Positions 8,096 to 17,407 of a DNA stretch of 64,000 nucleotides are shown here, in pieces. Location: the NCBI GenBank assembly GCA_900552075.1, contig URYL01000010.1:62001-126000 (forward strand). Direction: 5' to 3'. The position numbers were made by a program, and so were the translations under genes. The notes beneath the pieces are model-generated. The model ran no database searches and had not been told where the DNA came from. It saw nothing but the letters and a program-made list of their open reading frames with translations. How positions within the stretch are numbered: the first letter of the stretch is position 1; the number at the start of each line of letters is the position of its first letter. Source of the stretch: an uncultured Bacteroides sp. (GTDB lineage: Bacteria > Bacteroidota > Bacteroidia > Bacteroidales > Bacteroidaceae).

Positions 8096-10444
8096 ATGAG
8101 AAAAATAGGAATGTTAATAATATACCTTTGGGTGACAACTTTTATTATACACGGCCAAAATATTAGAGGTACATTAATTGATGAGTTACAGCAACCTGTA
8201 GCGTATGCCAATGTTATATTGCAAAAGGCTGATTCGTCTTATCTTGCCGGGACAACCACCAATTTAGAAGGGGAATTCGATCTGCCTTATCAGGAAAGTG
8301 CAAAGTTCATAAGTATCTCCTTCATCGGCTACCAGACCGTATACAGGGAAATCAAAGGCTATGATTTGGGAGTCATTCAGATGCAGCCCGATACACAAGT
8401 GTTGGGGGAAGTGGTGGTGAAAGGAAGCAGACCAGTGATAAAAAGAGAAATAGACCGGATGGTTTTCAATGTGGAAAGCAGCCCGGTTGCACAAGGCAGT
8501 AGTGTCATGGATTTGCTGAAGCAAACGCCTTTGGTGAAAGTAACGGATAGTTCTATCGGCATCATAGGAAAAAATAGTGTCAAGGTAATGTTGAACGGGA
8601 AAATCTCTTATCTGGACAGCAATGATTTAGTTCAGTATCTGAATTCCTTGCAATCAGACGATATTTCAAGCATCGAAGTTATCACGACGCCTCCCAGCAA
8701 ATATGATGCGGACGGAAACGGTGGATTGATTAATATTGTTACCAAAAGAAATCCCGATGAGGGTTGGAACGGTTCTGCCGGAATATCATATATACAGCGG
8801 ACGTATGCCGGTGAAAATGCCAATGCAACAGTGAACTATCGTTCTTCAAAATCTCTCTTCTCAGCTAAAATCCGTCAAAGCCGGAACAAGGGGGAAGTGG
8901 ATGAAGAATACCACATCCTGCAAGCCAATAGCGCACAGCATAGCATGACTTCCCGTGCTGACACTTATAAGAATATTGGTGGAAACCTGTTTTTTGAATA
9001 TCGGCTGTCATCCCAATCAACATTGGGTGCCGTCTATGATTTCAGTTATGGAAAAGATAAGATAGATATCGATAATAATTATCAGTACAGTAGTTACAAC
9101 CGATTGGACTCCACACTTTATACCCAATCATTGCAAGAAGGCAAGACCATCGCTCATACCGTAAACTTATATTACGACCTGCAACTAGATACTTTAGGAA
9201 AGAAATTAGGCTTTGCTTTCAACTACATGCACCATGCACCGGACAAGGAGGTCAATTTTACGACGGTCAATCAAGAGACACAAAGCACATCGGTGGTGAA
9301 AGAACCCAATAATATAAACTATTCCATTTTTACAGGTGAAGCCAATTTGGAACTTCCATTTTCCTGGATTCACATCGAGGCGGGTACTAAATATAGTGAC
9401 ATCACCAATAAATCGGATATGCAATATTATAATAAAATAGGTACAGATTTTGTGGAGTATCCTGGACGTAGCAACCGGTTCAATTATGAGGAACAAACGT
9501 TGGCAGGCTATATCAGTGCACGCAAAAGTCTGAATGATCATTTTGCCATACAAGCCGGATTGCGGTACGAACATACGTTTGTAAAAGGCGTAACGCCGAA
9601 TAGCGACACGGAAGACGTGAAAACCGATTATGGTAAGTTTTTTCCAACGGTTTATCTGACTTACAAACCAACCCCGGCACACCATTTCCATTTGAACTAT
9701 GCCCGTCGGATTAACCGCCCCTATTTCAGAGCTATCAATCCTTTCAAGTGGTACACCAATCCGAATAATGTAGATGAAGGAAATCCGGCATTAAGACCTT
9801 CGTTTGCCGACAATATCGAGTTGGGATATATGTTCAGAAACCTTTCTGTCATGATGTACTATCAGAAAGAAGACAATGCTTACGGGCAAATCCTGTACGT
9901 TGCCAATGACAATACAACTTACAGCACGTACCAGAACATTTACGACAACCGGCAATTCGGCATGAGCTTAAACTATTCGTTGAATCTATGCAACTGGTGG
10001 AACGTCTATGTGGCAGGGAATTATCTTTATAACCAATCGGACATTAAGGCAGAAGGCTATGTTGCCCAAAACGGTCATTCATTCGACTATAAAATCAACA
10101 ATACGATTTCGTTTGACAAGGACCACCGTTTCCAACTGTTCGTAAACTATACGCAGAATATGCCTTATCGGGTCGGAGTGACTTACGATAAGAGTTATGC
10201 GAATTTCAGTATGGGGCTGAAGTGTGCTTTCTTAGATAACAATCTGGTCTTGAATGTATATGGGAACGACCTTTTCAGGCAAGACCTTGTGAGACGGGAA
10301 AAGGTATCGGAAAGCAATAAACAGACGTATCACAACTATTATGATAGCCGATATTTCCGTCTCAGCCTTGTATATAAATGGGGAAACCCGAAGATGAAAG
10401 TGCAGAAAAAGAGTATTTCGTTCAGTGAGCGAAATCGTATATAA
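8096..10444 (+). CDS. Outer-membrane beta-barrel receptor with carboxypeptidase-regulatory-like domain (second)
   Basis: A 782-residue outer-membrane protein of the same plan as the first receptor: a signal peptide ending near IIHGQ, a CarboxypepD_reg-like domain (about 22-100, with QPVAYANVILQKADSSYLAG), a linker LGEVVVKGSR, a plug-like part containing the motif SSIEVITTPPSKYDADGNGG (about 195-214), and a long beta-barrel (230-782) with aromatic girdles. The plug motif PPSKYDA.G.GG..N is typical of the outer_membrane_beta-barrel family. It ends 117 bp before the convergent LuxR-type gene. Sequence divergence from the first receptor is high outside the N-terminal domain, so the two probably see different ligands. 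The start codon ATG at 8096 gives the expected signal length. Confidence 0.85.
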   Translation: MRKIGMLIIYLWVTTFIIHGQNIRGTLIDELQQPVAYANVILQKADSSYLAGTTTNLEGEFDLPYQESAKFISISFIGYQTVYREIKGYDLGVIQMQPDTQVLGEVVVKGSRPVIKREIDRMVFNVESSPVAQGSSVMDLLKQTPLVKVTDSSIGIIGKNSVKVMLNGKISYLDSNDLVQYLNSLQSDDISSIEVITTPPSKYDADGNGGLINIVTKRNPDEGWNGSAGISYIQRTYAGENANATVNYRSSKSLFSAKIRQSRNKGEVDEEYHILQANSAQHSMTSRADTYKNIGGNLFFEYRLSSQSTLGAVYDFSYGKDKIDIDNNYQYSSYNRLDSTLYTQSLQEGKTIAHTVNLYYDLQLDTLGKKLGFAFNYMHHAPDKEVNFTTVNQETQSTSVVKEPNNINYSIFTGEANLELPFSWIHIEAGTKYSDITNKSDMQYYNKIGTDFVEYPGRSNRFNYEEQTLAGYISARKSLNDHFAIQAGLRYEHTFVKGVTPNSDTEDVKTDYGKFFPTVYLTYKPTPAHHFHLNYARRINRPYFRAINPFKWYTNPNNVDEGNPALRPSFADNIELGYMFRNLSVMMYYQKEDNAYGQILYVANDNTTYSTYQNIYDNRQFGMSLNYSLNLCNWWNVYVAGNYLYNQSDIKAEGYVAQNGHSFDYKINNTISFDKDHRFQLFVNYTQNMPYRVGVTYDKSYANFSMGLKCAFLDNNLVLNVYGNDLFRQDLVRREKVSESNKQTYHNYYDSRYFRLSLVYKWGNPKMKVQKKSISFSERNRI

Positions 10445-10561
10445 TAACAATTAGAGTCAACTAAATAATTTCATTCATCTATTTCCTCAGATCCACATGG
10501 CTTCCACAAATAGCCATTCTGAACAATAATATTGTGAATTTGATGATTAGTTTTAGTTATT

Positions 10562-11326
10562 CTAAATCAGCCTCAGATTGGCTGCGATGCCCACGGCCTC
10601 AGTGATGTTTTCTGCGTGTAGTTTCTCGAAGAGTTTTTTCTTGTGAAACTTGACGGTATTGGCATCAATAAAGAGAGTTTCTCCAATCTCTGTGTTTGAC
10701 AGTCCTTTGACGGAGAGCTGGAGAATCTCTTTTTCACGGTCGGAAAGAATCAGTTCGGGCTGTTTTTTCCATCGTCTGCCCTCGAATGAATAGATGTAAC
10801 GGTCGGTGCATGTATGGTCTGAAATGACGACCTCCCCGATGTTTTTCTCCGGTGAGAGTGAGACTGTACATAGTGCCAGCCATATATCCCCTTTGTCGCT
10901 CAGCAAGATGGGGGTCAGCTTGTGGTGGATAAGATGCGAATGTCTTTCTGAGGAACAGATATGAAAGTTGTACTCAATGGACAAGCCAAGTCTTTTTTCT
11001 ATTGGCTGGTCATAATAGAACCGGAATCCGGCCTCGTTGATTTCCATCAGACGGTTTATTTCGTCAGGTGGAACCACCTCAAAATAGAAGGCATAACCTT
11101 TATGTCGCACTTCTTCCGGTGAACGACCGCAGAGAAACAGGGGGTTGGACGATACATAAAGGAAATTCTTGCGGTTATAGTCGATGATGTACAGGCTATG
11201 ATTGGTGTTGCGGGCCAACGCATCGGCCATAGAAATGCAAACGGCGGTTTTTGAATAATCGCTGTCGGCAATTTGCATTTGTGAATTGAGGGGACGGAAA
11301 AATTGGTTGAGCTCGTGTGATGTCAT
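10562..11326 (-). CDS. LuxR/NarL-type transcriptional regulator with PAS-like sensor
   Basis: A 254-residue regulator. The C-terminal 65 residues form a LuxR-type HTH: LSDREKEILQLSVKGLSNTEI, then VKFHKKKLFEKLHAENITEA. The N-terminal half has a PAS-like segment (about 40-80, with YIIDYNRKNFLYVSSNPLFLCGRSPEEV), so a small ligand or redox input is possible. No response-regulator receiver domain is present. It converges with the second receptor and diverges from dnaE (121 bp). A truncated copy of its 3' end lies behind the first receptor (2998-3096), implying that receptor and regulator were duplicated together. The palindrome at 303-318 is a plausible target site, by geometry only. Confidence 0.8.
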   Translation of the reverse strand: MTSHELNQFFRPLNSQMQIADSDYSKTAVCISMADALARNTNHSLYIIDYNRKNFLYVSSNPLFLCGRSPEEVRHKGYAFYFEVVPPDEINRLMEINEAGFRFYYDQPIEKRLGLSIEYNFHICSSERHSHLIHHKLTPILLSDKGDIWLALCTVSLSPEKNIGEVVISDHTCTDRYIYSFEGRRWKKQPELILSDREKEILQLSVKGLSNTEIGETLFIDANTVKFHKKKLFEKLHAENITEAVGIAANLRLI

Positions 11327-11447
11327 ATTGCTATCTTGTTTTGCGCTGTAAAGGTAAGGAAATTTTTCTTTAAAAATTTTGAGCTGTCTTGTCTCTTCCC
11401 TAAAAGATGGGTATCTTTGACTCGTTTTTCATTTAACATTGACACTC

Positions 11448-14400
11448 ATGCAAGATTTTGTTCATTTGCACGTTCATACGCAGTATTCTATCCTCGACGG
11501 ACAGGCTTCTATTCCCCGGCTGGTAGACAAGGCGATAGCCAACGGTATGCGGGGTATCGCAGTGACCGACCACGGAGATATGTTCGGCATCAAGGAGTTC
11601 TTCAACTATGTCAACAAGAAGAACGGGGGTACGAATGGGGAGATTAAGGATTTGAAGAAGAAAATTGCCGCTCTCGAAAGCGGTAAGGAAGAATCGGACA
11701 ACCCCGAAGCGGAGATTGCGGCCTGCAAGGAACAGCTGGAGGCAGCGAAAAAGAAACTGTTCAAACCGATTTTCGGTTGCGAAATGTACGTGGCGCGTCG
11801 TCGGCTGGAAGACAAGGAAGGAAAGCCCGACCAGAGCGGATATCACCTGGTAGTGCTGGCTAAGAACCTGAAAGGTTATCATAACCTGATTAAGCTGGTG
11901 TCGAAGGCATGGACCAAGGGATTCTACATGCGTCCGCGTACAGACCGTACGGAGTTGGAAAAATACCACGAGGGCTTGATTGTGTGCTCGGCCTGTCTGG
12001 GAGGAGAGGTGCCCCGACGCATCACGGCCGGACAGTTCGAGGAGGCCGAAGAGGCAATCCGCTGGTACAAGAATCTGTTTGGGGATGATTATTACTTGGA
12101 GCTGCAGCGCCATAAGGCCACTGTGCCCCGTGCCAATCACGAGGTATATCCCATGCAACAGGTGGTGAATGAAAAACTGATTGAATATGCCAAGAAATAC
12201 AATATCAAGCTGGTGTGTACGAACGACGTACACTTTGTGGACGAGGAAAATGCCGAAGCCCACGACCGGCTTATCTGTCTGAGTACCGGAAAAGACCTGG
12301 ACGACCCGAACCGTATGCTTTATACCAAACAGGAATGGATGAAGACGCGGGAGGAGATGAATGAAATTTTTGCCGATGTGCCGGAGGCATTGAGCAATAC
12401 GGTGGAGGTGTGCGACAAGGTGGAATTCTATTCCATTGACCATGCGCCCATCATGCCGACCTTTGCCATTCCGGAGGATTTTGGTACGGAAGAGGAATAC
12501 CGTAAGAAGTTCACGGAGAAAGACTTGTTTGATGAGTTTACCCGCGACGAGAACGGCAATGTGGTGATGGATGAGGCTGCGGCCAAGGCAAAGATTGAAC
12601 GTCTGGGAGGATATGAGAAGTTGTATCGTATCAAACTGGAAGCGGATTATCTGGCAAAACTGGCCTACGATGGAGCGAAAAGACGTTATGGTGAGCATCT
12701 GTCGGAAGAGGTGCAGGAGCGTATCAAGTTTGAACTGCATATCATGAAGACCATGGGTTTCCCGGGATACTTCTTGATTGTGCAGGACTTCATCAATGCG
12801 GCGCGTAACCAGCTGGATGTGTCGGTAGGACCGGGACGTGGTTCGGCAGCCGGTTCGGCAGTGGCCTACTGTCTGGGTATCACACAGATTGACCCGATTC
12901 AGTATGACTTGCTGTTCGAGCGTTTCTTGAATCCCGACCGTATCTCCTTGCCGGATATCGATGTGGACTTCGATGATGATGGTCGAGGCCGCGTGTTGAA
13001 CTGGGTAACGGAAAAGTACGGACAGGAGAAGGTGGCCCACATCATTACGTATGGTACCATGGCTACGAAACTGGCCATCAAGGATGTGGCCCGTGTGCAG
13101 AAGCTCCCGCTTTCGGAATCTGACCGCTTGTGTAAACTGATTCCGGATAAGATTCCCGATAAGAAACTGAATTTGCCGAATGCCATTGCGTATGTGCCGG
13201 AGTTGCAGGAGGCAGAAGTGTCGCCGAATCCGATTTTGCGCGATACCATCAAGTATGCCAAGATGCTGGAAGGTAACGTGCGTAATACGGGCGTGCATGC
13301 CTGTGGTACGATTATCTGTCGTGATGATATTACCGACTGGGTACCGGTAAGTACGGCCGATGACAAGGAAACCGGCGAGAAGATGCTGGTGACCCAGTAC
13401 GAGGGTTCGGTGATTGAAGATACCGGATTGATCAAGATGGACTTCCTAGGACTGAAGACGCTGTCCATCATCAAGGAGGCCATTGAGAATATCCGTCAGA
13501 GCAAGGGCATTGTATTGAATATTGATGAAGTGCCGATTGACGATCCGGCTACTTACCGCTTATATAGTGAAGGGCGCACCATCGGTACGTTCCAGTTTGA
13601 ATCGGCGGGTATGCAGAAGTACCTGCGCGAGCTTCAGCCGAGTACGTTCGAGGACTTGATTGCCATGAATGCCCTCTATCGTCCGGGACCGATGGATTAC
13701 ATTCCGGACTTTATCGACCGTAAGCATGGCCGGAAACCGATTGAGTATGATATTCCGGTGATGGAGAAATACCTGAAGGATACGTATGGTATTACGGTGT
13801 ATCAGGAGCAGGTGATGTTGCTGTCGCGTTTGCTGGCCGACTTTACCCGAGGCGAATCGGATGCCTTGCGTAAGGCCATGGGTAAGAAGTTGCGTGACAA
13901 GCTGGACCACATGAAGCCGAAATTCATCGAGGGCGGAAAGAAGAACGGACACGATCCGAAGGTGCTCGAAAAGATTTGGGCTGACTGGGAAAAGTTTGCG
14001 TCGTATGCCTTCAACAAGTCGCATGCCACTTGTTATTCGTGGGTGGCTTATCAGACGGCGTACCTGAAAGCGAACTATCCATCGGAATACATGGCGGCCA
14101 CGATGAGCCGGAACATTTCGAATATTACGGAAATCACGAAGCTCATGGACGAATGCAAGTCAATGGGTATCAAAGTGCTGGGGCCGGATGTGAATGAAAG
14201 TAACCTGAAATTTTCTGTCAACTACCACGGAGATATCCGCTTCGGATTGGGAGCGATAAAAGGCGTGGGAGAGTCGGCGGTGCAGAGCATTCTGGATGAA
14301 CGCCGGAAAAACGGAGAATTTAAAAATATATTTGATTTTGTACAGCGGGTTAATTTATCGGCCTGCAACCGGAAGAACATTGAGAACCTAGCATTGGCTG

Positions 14401-15245
14401 GAGGCTTCGACAGTTTTTCGGGTATCAAGCGGGAAGATTTCTTTGTGAAAAATGCCAAGGATGAATCCTTCTCGGATATATTGGTCCGCTACGGTAACAA
14501 ATACCAGCTGGACAAGGCTGCCGCTGCCAATTCCCTGTTCGGTGGAGAACATGAGGTAGAGGTGGCTACTCCGGAAATCGTGCCGGCACCGGCCTGGAGC
14601 GACTTGGAACGCCTGAACAAGGAGCGTGACTTGGTGGGCATTTACTTGTCGGCCCATCCGCTGGATGAGTTTGCCGTGATTCTGGAGAATGTGTGTAACG
14701 TGCACATGGCGGAACTGGCCGACCTGACTCCGTTGCAGAACCACGATCTGGTGATGGGAGGAATTGTGACCGGAGTACGCGAAGGGTACACCAAGACCGG
14801 GAAACCCTATGGCATCGCCAAGGTGGAGGACTATTCGGGTACGGCAGAATTTGCCTTCTTCGGCAACGAGTGGGTGGAAAAGAAGAATTTCTTCATGGAA
14901 GGCATGTTCCTGTTCATGCGGGGAAAATGCCAGCCCAAGCAATGGCGGCAGGAAGAATGGGAGGTGAAAGTCAATTCCATCGAGCTGCTGCCTGAGGTGA
15001 AGGAAAAAGCCATCGAAAAATTGACCGTGACAGCTCCTCTGTCGGCCATTGACGACCAGATGATTATGGAGTTTTCGTCTTTGGTGAGGGATTGTCCGGG
15101 AAATGCAGAATTGCACTTCTTGGTACGTGATGAGGACGGACAGATGTATGTCAACCTGATGTCACGCACGATGAAGATTTCCGTACAGAAAGATTTGGTG
15201 AATTATTTAAAAAACCAGCCATTGTTGGACTATAAAATAAATTAG
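11448..15245 (+). CDS. dnaE: DNA polymerase III subunit alpha
   Basis: The catalytic subunit of the replicative DNA polymerase, 1265 residues. An N-terminal PHP domain is marked by HVHTQYSILDG and the later metal-ligand motifs (VTDHGDMFG). A Bacteroidetes-type charged coiled insertion lies at about 70-105. The polymerase core contains GPGRGSAAGS and the catalytic PDIDVDFDDDGRGRV (about 500-515), then the thumb and fingers with ALYRPGPM, followed by HhH and OB-fold regions (about 1050-1130, DLVMGGIVTGVREGYTKTGK). The ATG at 11448 is preferred because it starts directly with MQDFVHLHVH; an upstream in-frame TTG at 11439 adds only three residues. trxA follows 36 bp downstream, with its own promoter inside the dnaE 3' end. 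Confidence 0.97.
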   Translation: MQDFVHLHVHTQYSILDGQASIPRLVDKAIANGMRGIAVTDHGDMFGIKEFFNYVNKKNGGTNGEIKDLKKKIAALESGKEESDNPEAEIAACKEQLEAAKKKLFKPIFGCEMYVARRRLEDKEGKPDQSGYHLVVLAKNLKGYHNLIKLVSKAWTKGFYMRPRTDRTELEKYHEGLIVCSACLGGEVPRRITAGQFEEAEEAIRWYKNLFGDDYYLELQRHKATVPRANHEVYPMQQVVNEKLIEYAKKYNIKLVCTNDVHFVDEENAEAHDRLICLSTGKDLDDPNRMLYTKQEWMKTREEMNEIFADVPEALSNTVEVCDKVEFYSIDHAPIMPTFAIPEDFGTEEEYRKKFTEKDLFDEFTRDENGNVVMDEAAAKAKIERLGGYEKLYRIKLEADYLAKLAYDGAKRRYGEHLSEEVQERIKFELHIMKTMGFPGYFLIVQDFINAARNQLDVSVGPGRGSAAGSAVAYCLGITQIDPIQYDLLFERFLNPDRISLPDIDVDFDDDGRGRVLNWVTEKYGQEKVAHIITYGTMATKLAIKDVARVQKLPLSESDRLCKLIPDKIPDKKLNLPNAIAYVPELQEAEVSPNPILRDTIKYAKMLEGNVRNTGVHACGTIICRDDITDWVPVSTADDKETGEKMLVTQYEGSVIEDTGLIKMDFLGLKTLSIIKEAIENIRQSKGIVLNIDEVPIDDPATYRLYSEGRTIGTFQFESAGMQKYLRELQPSTFEDLIAMNALYRPGPMDYIPDFIDRKHGRKPIEYDIPVMEKYLKDTYGITVYQEQVMLLSRLLADFTRGESDALRKAMGKKLRDKLDHMKPKFIEGGKKNGHDPKVLEKIWADWEKFASYAFNKSHATCYSWVAYQTAYLKANYPSEYMAATMSRNISNITEITKLMDECKSMGIKVLGPDVNESNLKFSVNYHGDIRFGLGAIKGVGESAVQSILDERRKNGEFKNIFDFVQRVNLSACNRKNIENLALAGGFDSFSGIKREDFFVKNAKDESFSDILVRYGNKYQLDKAAAANSLFGGEHEVEVATPEIVPAPAWSDLERLNKERDLVGIYLSAHPLDEFAVILENVCNVHMAELADLTPLQNHDLVMGGIVTGVREGYTKTGKPYGIAKVEDYSGTAEFAFFGNEWVEKKNFFMEGMFLFMRGKCQPKQWRQEEWEVKVNSIELLPEVKEKAIEKLTVTAPLSAIDDQMIMEFSSLVRDCPGNAELHFLVRDEDGQMYVNLMSRTMKISVQKDLVNYLKNQPLLDYKIN

Positions 15246-15255
15246 TATATATTTG
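15222..15255 (+). promoter_or_regulatory. Promoter of trxA
   Basis: TATATTTG at 15248-15255 fits the Bacteroidetes -7 box, with TTG at 15225-15227 about 20 bp upstream. It overlaps the dnaE stop codon, allowing trxA to be transcribed separately from dnaE. Confidence 0.5.
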
Positions 15256-15281
15256 CGTAGAACTTAAAAACATAAACGATT

Positions 15282-15599
15282 ATGGCATTGAACATTAAAG
15301 ACGACAATTTTGAAGCTATTGTAGCAGAAGGTAAACCAGTGGTGTTGGATTTTTGGGCTACATGGTGTGGACCTTGTAAACAAATCGCTCCATATATTGA
15401 AGAATTAGCAGAGGAATATAAGGATAAGGTAAATATCGGTAAGTGTGATGTAGACGACAATGCAGATCTTCCTGCACAGTTCGGAGTGCGCAATATTCCT
15501 ACTGTGCTGTTCTTTAAAGATGGGAAAGTGGTTGACAAGCAGGTAGGCGCTACTACCAAGGCTGCTTTGCAGGCAAAGGTAGAGGCTTTGTTGAAATAA
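15282..15599 (+). CDS. trxA: Thioredoxin
   Basis: A 105-residue thioredoxin with the active site WCGPC (about residues 28-32), the cis-proline segment IPTVLFF and the C-terminal helix ending in ALLK. It has no signal peptide, so it is a cytoplasmic disulfide reductant for enzymes such as ribonucleotide reductase and peroxiredoxins. It is followed 19 bp later by a conserved acidic hypothetical gene, and the pair ends at a strong terminator. Length and motifs are standard for the family. Confidence 0.97.
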   Translation: MALNIKDDNFEAIVAEGKPVVLDFWATWCGPCKQIAPYIEELAEEYKDKVNIGKCDVDDNADLPAQFGVRNIPTVLFFKDGKVVDKQVGATTKAALQAKVEALLK

Positions 15600-15618
15600 C
15601 TCAAAATTTAGATAAGTT

Positions 15619-15954
15619 ATGGGAATGGAAGACGATTTCTTGTTGGAAGATGAGGACGATGAAAAGACCATCGAGTTCATCAAGAACTACTTGCCTCAGG
15701 ACATGAAAGAGGCTTTCTCGGACGATGACTTGTACTACATTCTGGATTTGATTGTGGATTATTATACCACGAGCGGTTGTCTGGATGCACAGCCGGACGA
15801 CGAAGGTTACATCAACATCGATCAGGATGAAATTGTGAACTACATCGTCAAGGAGTCTACGAAGGATGGCATGGGACCGTTTGATCCGGATGCAATCTTC
15901 TTTGTCGTACAGGGTGAAATGGAGTATGGCAACCAGTTAGGACAAGTGGAATAA
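15619..15954 (+). CDS. Conserved acidic hypothetical protein, trxA neighbour
   Basis: A 111-residue very acidic protein (clusters such as LLEDEDDEKT and DQDEIVNY) with no signal peptide or membrane segment. The short helical blocks AFSDDDLYYILDLIVDYY and a DPDAIFFVVQGEMEYGNQ end suggest a compact all-helical cytoplasmic protein. I do not recognise a named domain. It lies 19 bp after trxA and before a rho-independent terminator, so it is probably co-transcribed with trxA. Confidence 0.75.
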   Translation: MGMEDDFLLEDEDDEKTIEFIKNYLPQDMKEAFSDDDLYYILDLIVDYYTTSGCLDAQPDDEGYINIDQDEIVNYIVKESTKDGMGPFDPDAIFFVVQGEMEYGNQLGQVE

Positions 15955-15980
15955 ATCACATACTGGATTCCTGAAAGAAA

Positions 15981-16018
15981 AAACTCCAGGGTTGTTCGAG
16001 CAACCTTGGAGTTTTTTT
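15981..16018 (+). terminator. Rho-independent terminator of the trxA operon
   Basis: AAACTCCAGGGTTG pairs with CAACCTTGGAGT around a TTCGAG loop, followed by seven T residues. Confidence 0.9.
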
Positions 16019-16396
16019 ATGTCTCTCTAGTAAACAACATTCTTTGTCGGTATTAGCTGAGCTGTTCTTAAGTACAGAAGCCGATTGGTATTCTTTTTTT
16101 AAAAATATGTGTATTTATGTGGTAAGTGTTTCAAGCGTACGGTAAGTTACAGGGAATGTCTCTATATTTTTTTAACTTCTTGGATAACAAGTAACCTTGT
16201 ACACTCTTTCAAGGTTAATTGGATACTGGAACTTTTTCAGGTGTGCGTATCTGTTCATCTCCTGCAGCTCTGAAAGGAGCTGAAAACGTTGGGAATAAGT
16301 TATGGAAGTAATTATTGTGGCTGGCCTTGTAGCTATGCTCGGTGATGTAAGGATACAAAAAAAGCGAGAGCTCATCAGAACCTCCGCTGCCTTCCT

Positions 16397-16423
16397 AAAG
16401 AACCCCCATTTAAGGGTTCTTTT
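16397..16423 (+). terminator. Orphan terminator-like hairpin
   Basis: AAAGAACCC and GGGTTCTTTT flank a short loop and end in a T run. No recognised gene precedes it within 380 bp, after the trxA-operon terminator. It could end an unannotated small RNA. Confidence 0.45.
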
Positions 16424-16775
16424 CATCTTCTTAATTTTTGTGTCCTGTTATCCTTTTTACTTTTTCTTTTTACCAGAAGATATTCCAATACCTTCTCAAA
16501 CCTAATTCCTGAAAACTTTTACCTTTAAAATCTAATACCTGTACTTAATAAATAATCTAATACCTTAATAGTCTAGCTAATACCTTAAATAAATTGCTTT
16601 TTACCTTTCGTTTCTCTAATACCTTATATAATTTCTTTTTCTTTTTATCTCTTGGTTTCACAACCACATTGCAAAGGTAAATCTTTTTTTATTGACTGCA
16701 AGAGGTTGTATCCTGTTTTTTTACTAAATAGTTGTTTTCATGATATAAATCAAGAAATGGCTTATTGGGGGCTTT

Positions 16776-16830
16776 GTGCACGGGAACGATGCTTCGTGTG
16801 CGGGAACGGTGATTGTTGTGCACGATAACG
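16776..16830. repeat. Three direct repeats at about 21-bp period
   Basis: GTGCACGGGAACG (16776), GTGCGGGAACG (16798) and GTGCACGATAACG (16818) lie 22 and 20 bp apart, two helical turns. No function known to me. Confidence 0.6.
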
Positions 16831-16861
16831 GGAGTGAGAAGGGAAGAAAATGAAGAAATAA

Positions 16862-16906
16862 ATGCCGCATTTTTAGTTGCGAATTTATGAACTAAAAATG
16901 CGGCAT
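16862..16906 (-). terminator. Perfect 17-bp stem-loop after nrdG
   Basis: ATGCCGCATTTTTAGTT (16862-16878) and AACTAAAAATGCGGCAT (16890-16906) form a perfect 17-bp hairpin with an 11-nt loop. It lies 22 bp past the nrdG stop on the minus strand, so it probably ends the nrdDG transcript, although no long T run follows. Confidence 0.55.
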
Positions 16907-16928
16907 GTGTCAAAAACGCGGTAAATCT

Positions 16929-17390
16929 TTATCTCAGTCTAAGAATCCGCTGGTTACTGCTTCCGCAGAAATCCAGAAAGGGGGAATAGAGCGATTCGAT
17001 GAAAGGGCCGTCCACCAGCACATGGATGTAGGGAAGGAGTTCTTTTCGTTCCGGATCCTGAAGAAGTTGTTCGTAGGTGTAGCCCGTGTAACACCAGATG
17101 TGCATGCCTGTACGCTGACTGATGGCTTTCAGTACCGGGAGAAACTCTTTCGGGTTGTAGAAGGGGTCGCCTCCCGAGAAGGTCACTCCGTCGAGCAACG
17201 GATTGGCGTTGATTTCCTGAATCATCTGCTCCAGCACTTCCGGCGTGAGCGGTTTCCCAGCTTGGGGGTTCCAGGATTCCGGATTGTGGCAGCCCTTGCA
17301 ACGGTGGCTGCATCCGGCCAGATAGATAGAGTACCGGATGCCCTCTCCGTCGACAATGGTTTCTGGATATGTATATAAATAATGTAACAT
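16929..17390 (-). CDS. nrdG: Anaerobic ribonucleotide reductase activating protein
   Basis: A radical-SAM activase of about 153 residues that installs the glycyl radical on NrdD. The iron-sulfur motif is CSHRCKGCHN (CxxxCxxC, about residues 27-34), and the SAM-binding GGD-type motif appears as TFSGGDPFYN. The start is taken at the ATG at 17390 (MLHYLYTYP). An extra GTG codon upstream is less likely. It lies 17 bp downstream of nrdD on the same strand, so the two form an operon. Length and motifs are normal for NrdG. Confidence 0.95.
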   Translation of the reverse strand: MLHYLYTYPETIVDGEGIRYSIYLAGCSHRCKGCHNPESWNPQAGKPLTPEVLEQMIQEINANPLLDGVTFSGGDPFYNPKEFLPVLKAISQRTGMHIWCYTGYTYEQLLQDPERKELLPYIHVLVDGPFIESLYSPFLDFCGSSNQRILRLR

Positions 17391-17407
17391 CACTCGTATA
17401 AAAAGGG

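Larger units (their letters stand above)
16021..16928. other. 900-bp intergenic region with short repeats and hairpins
   Basis: No convincing coding sequence is present. The stretch has: a terminator-like hairpin at 16397-16423 (AAAGAACCC / GGGTTCTTTT); an AT-rich part (16485-16640) with at least four copies of CTAATACCTT or a near match (starting 16532, 16557, 16577, 16616); three imperfect GTGCACGGGAACG-type repeats (16776-16830); and a perfect 17-bp inverted repeat at 16862-16906. A small RNA ending at 16423 is possible but unproven. Confidence 0.5.

Noticed and set aside
11433..13298. 621-codon minus-strand frame opposite dnaE
   Set aside because: Antisense shadow of dnaE, which has all catalytic motifs on the plus strand.
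16302..16505. 67-codon frame in the 16-kb intergenic region
   Set aside because: It crosses the terminator-like hairpin at 16397-16423 and the hydrophobic end is from AT-rich repeats; no protein evidence.
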